From assembly GCA_002270465.1 (NCBI GenBank), contig NQOF01000006.1, forward strand, positions 62,001 to 126,000: DNA of 64,000 bases. The letters run 5' to 3'. Origin of the DNA: Blautia hominis (GTDB lineage Bacteria > Bacillota > Clostridia > Lachnospirales > Lachnospiraceae). The first letter of the stretch is position 1. Each line of letters opens with the position of its first letter. Below the pieces are notes generated by a model that was given only the letters and a program-made list of their open reading frames with translations, was not told where the DNA came from and did no database searches. The position numbers were made by a program, and so were the translations under genes. Shown piece by piece: positions 43,384-53,318 of this stretch.

Positions 43384-43922
43384 AAATATTCACCTCCAGG
43401 TTTTAGAAAAAATTTTACAATTTAGATGGTGTCTGTTAATATGTATTATATATTCAGCATATAGGTATATATTTGCTGTCACTATATGGATATTGTACAA
43501 TGTCAACACTGGATTGTCAATAAACGCAAAATGTTCAAGAAAGCAGCAGTATAAGCAGCCGTGGAAAGCAACAGGCAAAGCGGCTGGTCATACACGTTAT
43601 GTTAATACAGGAAGATTCCGAATATCCAGCACTATGTGCAACATAATGAACAGTAAGGACGTTTACATGGCAAAAAATATACCATATACTTTTAGTAACG
43701 TAACTGCTCAGCGCCTTCATGGTTACAGGTAGAAATCCAGGCAGAACCGCCTTTGGTGACGGTATTTTTTCCTGGCTGCCGGATGATCACTTACCGCCAG
43801 TGCAGTAAATGGGCAGATCTGCTGAATAGTTACGCAGCAGCAAATTTATAGTCGGACAGAAGTATATTTCCCTGCATACGGAGCAGGGATTCTGCAGTGC
43901 TGACAACTTAGGAGGGTAAAGT
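43384..43922. other. 539 bp non-coding stretch
   Basis: This gap holds AT-rich sequence (43420-43500), then the copy C repeat element at 43700-43833, and the ribosome binding site of the symporter gene. A 219-codon plus-strand frame crosses part of it but looks like chance. I see no RNA gene. Confidence 0.5.
43700..43833 (-). repeat. Dispersed 134 nt element, copy C (inverted)
   Basis: The ends GTAACTGCTCAG and CTGAATAGTTAC are inverted repeats and match the ends of copies A and B. Read on the minus strand it begins GTAACTATTCAGCAGATCTGCCCATTT, close to copies A/B, but its middle differs (a CCGGCAGCCAGG...CCTGGATTTC stem). Length is nearly the same. It is a divergent member of the family. 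Confidence 0.75.
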
Positions 43923-45464
43923 ATGGAAGCTGTATTTGAAGGAATCAACAGTGTTTTTGGGTTTATCGGGCCTCTGTCTGATTTTTTGTGGGACTTTCCC
44001 ACCAATTTTGCATGGTATGCGAACATTCCCATTCTGGGCAGTTTTTCGTTTGCCATAATCCTGCTTTTAGGGTCCGGCATTTTTTTCAGTTTTAAACTGG
44101 GATTTATGCAGGTGACACATTTTAAAAAGGCCATTAAGATTTTGACAGAGAAACGTTCCGTGGAGACAGGCATATCACCGCTGGCGGCATTTTTCCTCAG
44201 TTCAGCCATGCGTGTGGGACCCGGCAACATTATCGGTGTGACCGGAGCCATTGCGGTGGGCGGTCCGGGCGCTCTGTTCTGGATGTGGGTATCCGCTTTT
44301 TTCGGCATGGCCGTTGCCTATATGGAGGGTGTACTGGCGCAGATATTCAAGGAGAAAAAAGGGGAGGAGTTCGTGGGAGGCCTGCCTTTCTATGGAAGAA
44401 AACTGCTGGGAAATAAAGTCTGGGTGGGTATCTTTCTGTCAGTGCTGTATATTCTTTATGCGCTCTGTTGTCTTCCGGCACAGGGATTCAATGTGGTGTC
44501 CTCTGTAGGGCGTATGGCGGAGATCGTCACAAGTTCCACGATCCGGACGAATTCAGTCTTTTACTATGTGGTAGGGGCTGGCATTATTATCCTGACGGCT
44601 GTCATTGCTTTCGGTGGTATTAAGAAGGTGACAAAATGGACGGACAAAATGGTGCCGGTCATGGCAGTATTATATATTGTAGTGGTGCTGGTTCTGGTTG
44701 TGATGAACTTTAAGACCATTCCTTACTTTTTCCAGGCTGTATTTACCGGCGCTTTCAAGCCGGATGCGTTTTTCGGAGGTGTATTCGGAACCGTTCTGGC
44801 TCAGGGGGTGAAGCGGGGGCTTATGTCCAACGAGGCGGGGCAGGGTACCATCACCATGTCAGCAGCAGCGGCGGATGCAAAACATCCCTGCGAACAGGGC
44901 ATGATCGCCTCCATGGGCGTTTTTCTGGATACCATTGTGATCTGTACTCTGACCGGATTTGTGGTTGTAATGGCACACTGCTGGACAGGAGCAGGAGCGG
45001 ATACCTGGGCAGCTCTTGACAAGCTTCCGAAATTTACGGAATCCATTGCAGTGCTGACACCGGGAACGGCTATGAACGCTGTGATGACATTTCTGGTGAC
45101 ACTGTGTTTCTGCCTGTTCGCCTTTACCTGTCTGCTGGGGATGATCAGCTTCTCGGAAATAGCGGCAAACAGGATCAGGAAAGATAAGATCTGCATTAAC
45201 ACGGTGCGCTGCATTGCTCTTTTTGTGGCAGCGTTCGGAATTCTCTGCAATATTGCAGGGCTGGAGCTGGGAAATCTGTGGGCCTTCTCGGATTTGGGGA
45301 ATATTCTGATCGTGTATTTTAACGTTCCCATTGTATATGTGGGGGCAAGGTATGTTTTTCGGGCAACCAGGCATTATAAGAAACAGGATGGGACGCCCTT
45401 TACTTCAAAGGTTATCGGAAGGGATGACTGTGAGTTCTGGGATAAAAAGGCAGAAAAAAGATAA
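43923..45464 (+). CDS. Alanine/glycine:cation symporter (AGCS family)
   Basis: This 513-residue, ~11-TM protein carries the AGCS signature GPGNIIGVTGAIAVGGPGALFWMWVSAFFGMA and the later GVKRGLMSNEAGQGT and AADAKHPCEQGMI motifs. AGCS carriers bring in small neutral amino acids such as alanine or glycine with sodium or protons. AGGAGGGTAAAGT precedes the ATG. It stands alone and is ended by a terminator. Confidence 0.93.
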   Translation: MEAVFEGINSVFGFIGPLSDFLWDFPTNFAWYANIPILGSFSFAIILLLGSGIFFSFKLGFMQVTHFKKAIKILTEKRSVETGISPLAAFFLSSAMRVGPGNIIGVTGAIAVGGPGALFWMWVSAFFGMAVAYMEGVLAQIFKEKKGEEFVGGLPFYGRKLLGNKVWVGIFLSVLYILYALCCLPAQGFNVVSSVGRMAEIVTSSTIRTNSVFYYVVGAGIIILTAVIAFGGIKKVTKWTDKMVPVMAVLYIVVVLVLVVMNFKTIPYFFQAVFTGAFKPDAFFGGVFGTVLAQGVKRGLMSNEAGQGTITMSAAAADAKHPCEQGMIASMGVFLDTIVICTLTGFVVVMAHCWTGAGADTWAALDKLPKFTESIAVLTPGTAMNAVMTFLVTLCFCLFAFTCLLGMISFSEIAANRIRKDKICINTVRCIALFVAAFGILCNIAGLELGNLWAFSDLGNILIVYFNVPIVYVGARYVFRATRHYKKQDGTPFTSKVIGRDDCEFWDKKAEKR

Positions 45465-45474
45465 GATTAGCCAG

Positions 45475-45520
45475 AAATGGGCTGAGGGTAAGAAGATATC
45501 TTATTCCTCAGCCCATTTTA
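45475..45520. terminator. Bidirectional terminator after the symporter
   Basis: AAATGGGCTGAGG pairs with CCTCAGCCCATTT around an 18 nt loop. T-rich tails on both strands serve the symporter and the converging isomerase gene. Confidence 0.9.
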
Positions 45521-45522
45521 GC

Positions 45523-46512
45523 CTATTTTATTCTTAAAGTATCATCAAAAGCAGTCATTGCAGGATAGAAATTCATTTTTTGAATATAAGAATAAGATTC
45601 TTTTATACCAAATTCACGTTCCATGCCGGAGTCCTCCCATTCTACGGATAGCGGTCCCTGATACCCCATTGTATTTAATTCTCTTATGATTCCGTCAAAA
45701 TCCACGTCACCATGGCCTACTGATACAAAGTTCCATTTTCTTCTGGTATCACCAAAAGGTAGATGGGAACCAATTACACTGGCTTTCGGGTTAGAATTTA
45801 TTTTTACATCCTTTATATGTACATGATAGATGCGCTGGGCAAAATCGTGGAGAAATAATATTTCATCCACTCCCTGCCAGAGCAGATGGCTGGGATCATA
45901 ATTAAATCCCAGAGTCTTTCTTCTGTCAAAAACTTCTAAAAGTCGTTGGGCTGTATAATAGTCAAACGCAATTTCCGTTGGGTGGACTTCAAGGGCAAAA
46001 TGGATACCGCATGTATCAAAAGTATCAAAAATTGGGGTCCAGAGGGTGCGGATTTTTTGAAATCCATCTTCTATAATTTCAGATGATGTCTGGGGAAATG
46101 AATACCAGGAGGACCAAATAGGGGATCCCATAAACCCGTTTACAACGGATACACCCATTTTTTTTGCAGCGTAAGCCGTATGTTTCATTTCTGTAATTGC
46201 CCATTCTTTTATTTTTTTTGGATTGCCGGCATAGGTAGCAGGGGCGAACTGGTCCAGTCTGGAATACCAATTATCGCCAACACATTGCCCTGTCAGGTGG
46301 GCAGAAAGTGCGAAACATTTCAGGTTATATTTCTCCAGAGTTTTTTTCACAGAAGGAATATACGAATCATCTGTGAGAGCTTTTTCTACCTGAAAATGTG
46401 CATGAGTTGCAAGCTCCAGTCCATCATACCCGACTTTTTTTGCCAGGGAACATAATTCTTCCAAAGATAAATCACCAAATTGTCCGGAAGCTAAAGTAAC
46501 AGGTCGATACAT
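45523..46512 (-). CDS. Sugar-phosphate isomerase/epimerase-like TIM barrel (AP endonuclease family 2)
   Basis: This 329-residue enzyme has the xylose-isomerase-like TIM barrel: LEELCSLAKKVGYDGLELATHAHF, FALEVHPTEIAFD, LGFNYDPSHLLWQGVD (metal-binding Asp/His), YHVHIKDVKIN and GPLSVEWEDSGMERE. Members interconvert keto sugars or cyclitol intermediates, often paired with a Gfo/Idh/MocA dehydrogenase as here (10 bp downstream of it). AGGAGGGATTGT precedes ATG 46512. It belongs to the minus-strand half of the divergent carbohydrate locus. Confidence 0.85.
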   Translation of the reverse strand: MYRPVTLASGQFGDLSLEELCSLAKKVGYDGLELATHAHFQVEKALTDDSYIPSVKKTLEKYNLKCFALSAHLTGQCVGDNWYSRLDQFAPATYAGNPKKIKEWAITEMKHTAYAAKKMGVSVVNGFMGSPIWSSWYSFPQTSSEIIEDGFQKIRTLWTPIFDTFDTCGIHFALEVHPTEIAFDYYTAQRLLEVFDRRKTLGFNYDPSHLLWQGVDEILFLHDFAQRIYHVHIKDVKINSNPKASVIGSHLPFGDTRRKWNFVSVGHGDVDFDGIIRELNTMGYQGPLSVEWEDSGMEREFGIKESYSYIQKMNFYPAMTAFDDTLRIK

Positions 46513-46522
46513 ACAATCCCTC

Positions 46523-47554
46523 CTATCTGATTTTGACTGTGGTTCCTGTTTCAGCAGACTCAATGGCTGCGAAGACAGCGCGCATGGAATGGAGAATTTC
46601 TTCACCGGACATTGCAGGCGGATTATTTCTCTTCAGGCATTCAATCCAAACATCAATGACACCAGACCTTGTCTGAGAGTCATTGGTTTGTATTTGATCT
46701 AATTCGTATAGAATTCGTTCTCCATCTTTTTTTTCAATAATAAGAGAGCAAGCAGGATTGGTATAAAGATACATGACACCTTCTGTACCATATAAAACGG
46801 TTGCATTTTCCTCTGGCCCGTAGCAGCTCCAACTTGCTGTCATGGTTCCGACTGCGCCATTTTCAAGTCCGTAGATGCAGAAAGCATTGTCATCCACTTC
46901 GATGTAAGAACCGTCAGGTTTTCTTTTATCCAGTGTGCCAATTTGTGCAGTGACTTGAGAGATGCGCTGCCCGGTTAAAAACTGAATTAAATCCGTTTTG
47001 TGTATACCTAGATCTGCCATTACTCCCATAGATGCCTTTTCTTTATCAAAAAACCATACCTGACCGGGATCTATTGTCCAATTCTCCGGTCCACTGTGCC
47101 TGAAAGATGTGCTGAAAGTACGGATTTCCCCTATAGATCCTTTACAAAGTAATTCTTTTGCTTTCTGATGTGTTCTGGTTAGCCTTTGGTTATGTCCAAT
47201 CATTAAAAAACGGTTGTTTCTTTTTGCTGCCGCCACCATATTTTCACATTCTTCAAGGGTGATGCCCATGGGCTTTTCACATAGAACATGTTTGCCTGCG
47301 GACAAAGCGGAGATTGTGAGGGTACTGTGAGTTGAGTTAGCGGTACAGATACTTACAGCTTCAATGGATGGGTCTGCCAATAATTGTTTCCAGGAGGCGA
47401 AACACTTTGTGTTATAAAGTTCTGCTGTTTCTTCTGCTCGTTTTGTGTTTATATCATAAACACCGTCAATCACAGCGTCTTTATTGGCAGCATATTCCGG
47501 CAGATGACGCGATTGTGCAATCTTACCGCAGCCTATAATACCAACATGAATCAT
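46523..47554 (-). CDS. Gfo/Idh/MocA-family NAD(P)-dependent oxidoreductase
   Basis: This 343-residue enzyme has an N-terminal Rossmann fold (VGIIGCGKIAQSRHLPEYAAN), the conserved CEKPMGITLEECENMVAAAKR Lys-Pro motif and MADLGIHKTDLIQFL with the His typical of the family. These enzymes oxidise or reduce sugars, cyclitols or glycosides at one hydroxyl. The ATG at 47554 follows AAAGGAG. A consensus promoter stands ~100 bp upstream. Confidence 0.9.
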   Translation of the reverse strand: MIHVGIIGCGKIAQSRHLPEYAANKDAVIDGVYDINTKRAEETAELYNTKCFASWKQLLADPSIEAVSICTANSTHSTLTISALSAGKHVLCEKPMGITLEECENMVAAAKRNNRFLMIGHNQRLTRTHQKAKELLCKGSIGEIRTFSTSFRHSGPENWTIDPGQVWFFDKEKASMGVMADLGIHKTDLIQFLTGQRISQVTAQIGTLDKRKPDGSYIEVDDNAFCIYGLENGAVGTMTASWSCYGPEENATVLYGTEGVMYLYTNPACSLIIEKKDGERILYELDQIQTNDSQTRSGVIDVWIECLKRNNPPAMSGEEILHSMRAVFAAIESAETGTTVKIR

Positions 47555-48103
47555 AATTTCTCCTTTCATATTAAAAATTTCATTATTGGGGGTATGTGCT
47601 CAGAAAAATAGAGTATGACCGGATATTAAAATAAAGAATCTGGTGAGGGGTGATCTGTAAGCTAAGATTATCATATCAAATAATTTGTGTCAAGAAACAA
47701 TAAAGACTGTAAAACATAGAAAAACATCAAAATAAAGATTAAAAATACATAAATTATCCTATAATTATCAGAAATTAGCATTCCATTATTTATCTATAGT
47801 TACTATACACAAAAAATTGAGAAAAAATATGTTAAAAATGTAGAATTACAATAAGGAAATTTGAAGACAGAAGAAAAATAAGATGAACCAGAAAATAATG
47901 TAGTGCTAATTTAGAATAGGAAAGCGGATAGACCGAAAAAGAGAAAATTGCTACACTGATATCAGTCGAAGAAAAATACTTTTAGAGGAAAATGCAGAGA
48001 TAGGCCTATCAAATGCACAGACACGGAAGTAAAAATGGGGTGAAGGTCGACGGATGAACTGTTTGGTAGAAGGATTGGTTTTTGAGCAAAGGAGGTTCAA
48101 AAT
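47555..48103. other. 549 bp AT-rich divergent intergenic region
   Basis: It separates the minus-strand dehydrogenase operon from the plus-strand importer operon. It is strongly AT-rich from 47680 to 47900 and holds the promoter at 47665-47693. I see no RNA gene or open frame of note; control sites for the AraC-type regulator at 53319 are expected here. Confidence 0.5.
47665..47693 (-). promoter_or_regulatory. Promoter of the minus-strand Gfo/Idh-isomerase operon
   Basis: On the minus strand TTGACA (47693-47688), a 17 bp spacer and TAATCT (47670-47665) form a near-consensus vegetative promoter, ~100 bp before the gene start. Confidence 0.7.
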
Positions 48104-49468
48104 ATGAGAAGAAAAGCAATTTCCCTGTTACTGGCAACTACATTGGCCGCGGTTTTACTATCCGGATGCGGAGAAGAATCGGGAGAAACCTCAAATACTA
48201 CAAAAAATAATACGGTAGAGGAAGAGTCTGAGGAAGATGCAATACTAAATAATACAGCGGGTTCATCAGAGGAGGGACAGGAAGGAAAACCGGAAAAATT
48301 GGTGGTGGTAATCTCATCTGAAGGTACAGGCCCTATGGAAAAGACAATTGAACAGTTTACGAATGAGACTGGCATTGAGATTGAATTGATTTCAGAGGCT
48401 TATGACAATGTTCATAATAAAATAATGACTATGGTTGCAGGTGGAAGTCAATGCGATATTGTGTGTTTGGATACTGTCTGGCCTGCGGAATTTGCAAAAT
48501 CAAATCTGATACTGCCTGTAGATGATTATCTGGAAACTGGATTTGGAGATAAATTTACAGATATATCATGGAAACAGCTTCAGTATGATGGTCATCAGTA
48601 TGGAATCCCTACAGGTAATGACGCAAAATGGTTATTTTATAACAAAGAAATTCTTGAAAAAGCCGGCTACAAGGAACCACCTAAAACGTGGCAGGAGCTG
48701 GGAGAAATGTCTTTGAAAATGAAAGAAGAAGGGCTTGTTAAGTACGGTATCGCATGGGGAGCCAGTCAGGCAGAAGGGCTTGTATGTGATTATACAGCTC
48801 TTCTGTATGGATTTGGGGGACAGTATCGTGAAGATGATGAGAATAGCAGCGGAGACTGGAAATTGAACAGTGAGGAATCTATTGAAGCATTAACATGGTT
48901 TAGGGATTCTATGGAGAATGGTATTGCTGACCCGGCTTCCACTACATATACGGATCGTAATGTAATGAATACATTTATGGCAGGGGACGTAGCGTTTGTG
49001 ACAGGATGGTCATCTTATTGGACTGCAACAAACAGCGAAACAGAGTCTGCTATCGCAGGAAAAGTAGGTATGACTATGCTTCCCGGTTCTGAAAAAGTAA
49101 AAAGCGGCAGTGTGGCTGGCGGAGGAGGATATGCAGTAGTTTCTACTACGAAAAGTACAAAATGGGCGGTTGAATTTCTGAAGCTTCTCACTGAGCCGGA
49201 GATACAAAAATCATTTCTGGAAGGCGTTTCCCAGATGCCTACATTAAAAGAATTATACAAGGATGAAGAATTGACTAGTAAATTTGAGATACTTGATATG
49301 GCATATCCGCAATATGAATACGCACACTTTCGTCCTATTTTAGTACAGTATCAAAATTGGAGCAATATGGTACAGGAAAGTATTCATAAAGTAATTGCCA
49401 ATGGAGAAGATCCCAGTACGGTACTGGATAGCCTGCAGCAGAATGTGACCAGCCAAATCCAGAACTGA
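48104..49468 (+). CDS. Sugar ABC transporter solute-binding lipoprotein
   Basis: This 454-residue protein has a lipoprotein signal (lipobox LSGC, Cys22), an acidic linker and a family 1 sugar-binding domain (NETGIEIELISEAYDNVHNKIMTMVAGG, DIVCLDTVWPAEFAKSNLILPVDDYL, GIPTGNDAKWLFYNKEILEKAGY, TFMAGDVAFVTGWSSYW). AAAGGAGGTTCAAAAT precedes the ATG. It is first in a six-gene operon. The sugar is unknown; enzymes downstream suggest a sugar or cyclitol processed through oxidation. Confidence 0.92.
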   Translation: MRRKAISLLLATTLAAVLLSGCGEESGETSNTTKNNTVEEESEEDAILNNTAGSSEEGQEGKPEKLVVVISSEGTGPMEKTIEQFTNETGIEIELISEAYDNVHNKIMTMVAGGSQCDIVCLDTVWPAEFAKSNLILPVDDYLETGFGDKFTDISWKQLQYDGHQYGIPTGNDAKWLFYNKEILEKAGYKEPPKTWQELGEMSLKMKEEGLVKYGIAWGASQAEGLVCDYTALLYGFGGQYREDDENSSGDWKLNSEESIEALTWFRDSMENGIADPASTTYTDRNVMNTFMAGDVAFVTGWSSYWTATNSETESAIAGKVGMTMLPGSEKVKSGSVAGGGGYAVVSTTKSTKWAVEFLKLLTEPEIQKSFLEGVSQMPTLKELYKDEELTSKFEILDMAYPQYEYAHFRPILVQYQNWSNMVQESIHKVIANGEDPSTVLDSLQQNVTSQIQN

Positions 49469-49544
49469 GAATCAGAAAAGAAAGACCGGACTGTCAGGCA
49501 GACAGTCCGGAATCAGTGGGAAGAATCCGGAGGAGGAAAAACAA

Positions 49545-50438
49545 ATGAAGAAGGGAACGCTTGCAAAAAGGGAGGCCCGCCTAGGTGTTGGTATGATAAC
49601 TCCGGCGATGCTTATTATTTTTGGATTAATGCTATATCCTTTGTTTTATACAATATATCTGACAATGGTACAGTATAATCTGCTTTCAAACGCCAGCCAG
49701 GGGTTTCTGGGGATAAAACAGTATTTACGTGTGCTTACGGATGAGAAATTCTGGCATTCTATGTCAGTTACCCTGTACTTTACTGTTGTTTCCCTTGCCC
49801 TGCAGTTAGTTTTGGGGTTTGCGGCTGCATTATTTTTAAATATTCCTTTCCGGGGACAAAAGTTGTTGCGGGCACTGATATTGGCACCCTGGGCGGTTCC
49901 TACTGTGGTAAACGCACAGCTTTGGAATTGGATTCTTAATGCCAGCTACGGGGCCTTAAATAAACTACTTCTTCAGTTAGGGATTATCCAGCAGCCGGTG
50001 GTATGGCTGGGAGAACCTAAATTAGCCTTGAATGTGATAATTCTGGCAGATACATGGAAAATGCTTCCTTTGTTTATTATTATGTTGCTTGCCGGGCTTT
50101 CTACCATACCCGAAACTTATTATGAGGCCGCAAAGATGGAGGGGGCTGGATTCTGGAATACCTTTCGGAAAATAACATTTCCGCTGTTAAAACCAATGTT
50201 GCTGGTGATTCTTGTATTGCGTACAACACAGACCATTCGAGTATTTGACGTCATTTATATGTTGACACAGGGGGGACCAAATAATAGTACCATGACAATT
50301 AGTTATTATACATATTTTCAGACGTTTAGTTTATTCGATTTTGGTTATGGCGCAACTATAGCAATGATAGTTGCATTACTGACAGTATTTATTGCGTTGA
50401 CTTATAAAAAAATCCTGAACGCAGATGATGTCTATTAA
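49545..50438 (+). CDS. Sugar ABC transporter permease (MalF/UgpA type)
   Basis: This 297-residue, six-TM permease has the EAA loop EAAKMEGAGFWNTFRKITFPLLKP. GGAGGAGGAAAAAC precedes the ATG. It pairs with the permease at 50453; there is no ATPase gene in the operon. Confidence 0.92.
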   Translation: MKKGTLAKREARLGVGMITPAMLIIFGLMLYPLFYTIYLTMVQYNLLSNASQGFLGIKQYLRVLTDEKFWHSMSVTLYFTVVSLALQLVLGFAAALFLNIPFRGQKLLRALILAPWAVPTVVNAQLWNWILNASYGALNKLLLQLGIIQQPVVWLGEPKLALNVIILADTWKMLPLFIIMLLAGLSTIPETYYEAAKMEGAGFWNTFRKITFPLLKPMLLVILVLRTTQTIRVFDVIYMLTQGGPNNSTMTISYYTYFQTFSLFDFGYGATIAMIVALLTVFIALTYKKILNADDVY

Positions 50439-50452
50439 AGGGGGAGAACTGA

Positions 50453-51337
50453 TTGAAAAAAAAGGGCAGAAAACGTATTGTAAGAAATATACTGATTTTT
50501 TTAGGAGGCATAATTATTATCTGCTGGACTGTCCTGCCGCTTGTTTGGATGTTCATATCCAGTATCAGCCCTACAAAACATCTACTTGATATGGAGGCCT
50601 CCTGGTTTCCGCCACATGCAGGCTATGAACGTTATAAAAGCATTTTGTTTTCAGAGACAATCGTAAATAAAGGGACAGTTGTATCGTCTCCGGCGGCGGT
50701 ATTTAAACGAGCTATGATTAACAGTATCCTGATTTCAGGAATTACAACAGCTATATCTTTGGCGGTGGGAGGACTTGCTGCCTATGCTTTTGCGAGACTT
50801 TCCTTCCGATTCAGAGATAAACTTTTGATGCTCGTAATGTTTTTCCAGCTTTTGCCTCCGATATCCTTGATGATACCCTTATATGTAATTTTTAAAAAGA
50901 TAGGGATTATTGATAATATGATCTGTTTGGTTCTCCTATATGTATCCTTTACATTAGCATATACCATATGGGTCATGAGCGGATATTTTAAATCTATATC
51001 CAAGGATCTTGAGAATTCTGCCATGATTGATGGATGCTCTCGTATTGGTGCATATTTCAGGGTGATTGTCCCTATTGCAAAACCAGGATTTACAGCAGTA
51101 GGTATTCTGGCATTTTTAATGGCCTGGGATGAATTTATGTATGCACTTATTTTTATGAATTCACAGGCAAACAAGACAATAACCGTTGCTATATCTGAAT
51201 TTACCACAAAATTCGGCGTAGATTATGGAATGATGATGACAGCAGGATGTATTGCAACAGCTTTACCAGTACTCATTTCCGTAGTATTTCAAAAGAATAT
51301 AACGCAGGGACTTACGATGGGTGCAGTAAAAGAATAA
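50453..51337 (+). CDS. Sugar ABC transporter permease (MalG/UgpE type)
   Basis: This 294-residue, six-TM permease has the EAA-type loop ENSAMIDGCSRIGAYFRVIVPIAKP. It starts with TTG after GGGGGAGAACTGA. It lies 14 bp after the first permease. Confidence 0.9.
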   Translation: MKKKGRKRIVRNILIFLGGIIIICWTVLPLVWMFISSISPTKHLLDMEASWFPPHAGYERYKSILFSETIVNKGTVVSSPAAVFKRAMINSILISGITTAISLAVGGLAAYAFARLSFRFRDKLLMLVMFFQLLPPISLMIPLYVIFKKIGIIDNMICLVLLYVSFTLAYTIWVMSGYFKSISKDLENSAMIDGCSRIGAYFRVIVPIAKPGFTAVGILAFLMAWDEFMYALIFMNSQANKTITVAISEFTTKFGVDYGMMMTAGCIATALPVLISVVFQKNITQGLTMGAVKE

Positions 51338-51358
51338 TAAAGAATGAGGGATTTTATT

Positions 51359-52372
51359 ATGGAAAAAGTAAATGTAGGTATTATCGGCTGCGGCAGAATT
51401 GCACAGGATCAGGCAAGGAGCGCTGTTCAGCTAAAGAACACAAAAGTAGTAGCTGTTTGTGATACAAATGAAACAGCGGCAGGAGCGTTTGCACAGAAGT
51501 TTGGCATACCCAAAGTATATACGGATTATGAAAGAATGTTGGAAAATCAGCAAATCCATGCTATTTATAACTGTACACCTAATTTTCTGCACGCAGAGGT
51601 GGCTATTGCTGCTGCAAATGCTAAAAAGCACGTGCTAACACAAAAACCGTTTGCAAATACATTGGAGGATGCATATAAAATTTGTGATGCGGCAAAGAAA
51701 AACAATATCATTCTTCAGGCGGCTTTTTTTGAAAGATTTAGAGGATATTGCGCTGGAATAAAAAATTGTATTGACCGGGGAAATATAGGAAAAGTCCTGA
51801 TGATTAAAGCCCAAATGTCACATGAGGGTATCGGTAAGTTTTATCATCCGCGGACTGAGTGGTTTGGTGACTGTAAGCTTGCAGGAGGTGGATGCCTGGC
51901 CGATATGGGGGCACATCATCTGGACCTTATGCGGTGGTTTGCCGGATCAGAAGCGGATATGATTGATGCCCAGATTGGATTTTCAGAGGATTGGCAGACA
52001 GAGACAAATGCTATCGTAAATCTGACATTTAAAAATGGAGTAATGGCACAGGGACACTGGAGTTTTTCTACTATAGCACCAGAAGGTGTCTGCTATGATA
52101 AATTTGAGATTTATGGAGACAAAGGGACTATATTCGTTACCTGCGATTCAAAAGAGGAACCATCCATACGTCTTGTTCATAAAGGGGATATACAGTGGCA
52201 GGAATACGCCTATGAAGAAGTGGATGGATTCTACGGAATGGAAGAGCATTTTGCAAATTGTATTTTGAAAGGAAAAGTGCCGTTTACGACAGGTGAGGAT
52301 GGGGTAGTATCTGTAAAAACAATTTTGGCAGCTTATGAAAGTGCACGTACAGGGCAACGTCAAAGGTTATGA
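51359..52372 (+). CDS. Gfo/Idh/MocA-family oxidoreductase, second copy in the locus
   Basis: This 337-residue enzyme has the Rossmann motif VGIIGCGRIAQDQARSAVQ, TQKPFANTLEDAYKICDAAKK with the family Lys-Pro, and CLADMGAHHLDLMRWFAG. It is not a duplicate of the minus-strand copy: identity is limited to family motifs. Start at ATG 51359 (GAGGGA, 9 nt upstream) is preferred over ATG 51344. It is followed 13 bp later by the isomerase-like gene. Confidence 0.9.
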   Translation: MEKVNVGIIGCGRIAQDQARSAVQLKNTKVVAVCDTNETAAGAFAQKFGIPKVYTDYERMLENQQIHAIYNCTPNFLHAEVAIAAANAKKHVLTQKPFANTLEDAYKICDAAKKNNIILQAAFFERFRGYCAGIKNCIDRGNIGKVLMIKAQMSHEGIGKFYHPRTEWFGDCKLAGGGCLADMGAHHLDLMRWFAGSEADMIDAQIGFSEDWQTETNAIVNLTFKNGVMAQGHWSFSTIAPEGVCYDKFEIYGDKGTIFVTCDSKEEPSIRLVHKGDIQWQEYAYEEVDGFYGMEEHFANCILKGKVPFTTGEDGVVSVKTILAAYESARTGQRQRL

Positions 52373-52385
52373 GGAGGGGATAAGA

Positions 52386-53300
52386 ATGAAACTCGGATGT
52401 GCTTCATGGTGTTTTACAGCACCTCATTATCAGGCTCCTTATGAGCCAGCAATCCACATTGTAGGAGACCTTGGCTTTCAGGCCATTGAAATGATTGCCC
52501 ACAATGAAAAGGATGTAAAAGAGTACTATACTGCGGAAAAAATAAAAGAACTTAGAGACCTGATTACATCATATCATATGGAAATTTCAGAGTTTGCTTT
52601 CTATACGCAGATTACACAGGGACTTGCAAGCCTGGATGACACCGTCAGGGAAGGTGCATTCATGAAATTTGAGGAAATGGTTAGGATTGGCCATGAACTT
52701 GGGACGGATATGATTAATATGGTGTCAAATTGGGTATATGGTCAGAAAAGTCCGGTTGAATATGTGCCAAACTACTGGTCTCCCCATGTTGAAGGGGTCC
52801 CATACCAGGAATTAACGCAGAACATGATATACCCCGTTGATTTTGACTGGGAAAAAGTCTGGGGCCGCTATATGAATACAATCTGTAGATGCCTGGATAT
52901 TTGCCGAAAATATAAAATGCGGTTTAATGTAGAGGGGCACGCCAATGTTATAGTGGGAAATTCGGATGCTATGCTGCGTATGTTTGACAACATACCAGAT
53001 AAAGACCTAGGGATTAATCTGGATACGGCATGGCATATGATACAGAGAGAATATGTACCGATGGTTGTGGAGAAACTAGGTTCCAGAATTTTCCACGTCC
53101 ATATGAGAGACGGAGATGGTATGATAAATTATAATCTTCCACCTGGAAAGGGAATAAACAACTGGAAAGATACGCTGAAAGCTTTAAAAAATACGGGATA
53201 TGACGGAGTTCTATCTTTTGAAATGGCAGGATTTTTGCATGCGGATAAAGTGATAGGAGATGCCAAACATTATATAGAAAATATTTTGGCAGAATTATGA
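52386..53300 (+). CDS. Sugar-phosphate isomerase/epimerase-like TIM barrel, second copy
   Basis: This 304-residue enzyme has MKLGCASWCF, GDLGFQAIEMIAHNEKDV, MRFNVEGHANVIVGNSDAMLRMFD, LGINLDTAWHM, FHVHMRDGDGM and GVLSFEMAGF, the metal-binding framework of xylose-isomerase-like barrels. GAGGAGGGGATAAG precedes ATG 52386. With the adjacent dehydrogenase it suggests oxidation followed by isomerisation or elimination of the imported compound. Confidence 0.85.
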   Translation: MKLGCASWCFTAPHYQAPYEPAIHIVGDLGFQAIEMIAHNEKDVKEYYTAEKIKELRDLITSYHMEISEFAFYTQITQGLASLDDTVREGAFMKFEEMVRIGHELGTDMINMVSNWVYGQKSPVEYVPNYWSPHVEGVPYQELTQNMIYPVDFDWEKVWGRYMNTICRCLDICRKYKMRFNVEGHANVIVGNSDAMLRMFDNIPDKDLGINLDTAWHMIQREYVPMVVEKLGSRIFHVHMRDGDGMINYNLPPGKGINNWKDTLKALKNTGYDGVLSFEMAGFLHADKVIGDAKHYIENILAEL

Positions 53301-53318
53301 AAGTAGGAGGTACAGATA

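Noticed and set aside
43073-43732. 219-codon plus-strand frame over the broken lipoprotein and the AT-rich gap
   Set aside because: Composition is hydrophobic and AT-driven, no ribosome binding site is seen, and it overlaps the better-supported minus-strand lipoprotein and repeat element C.
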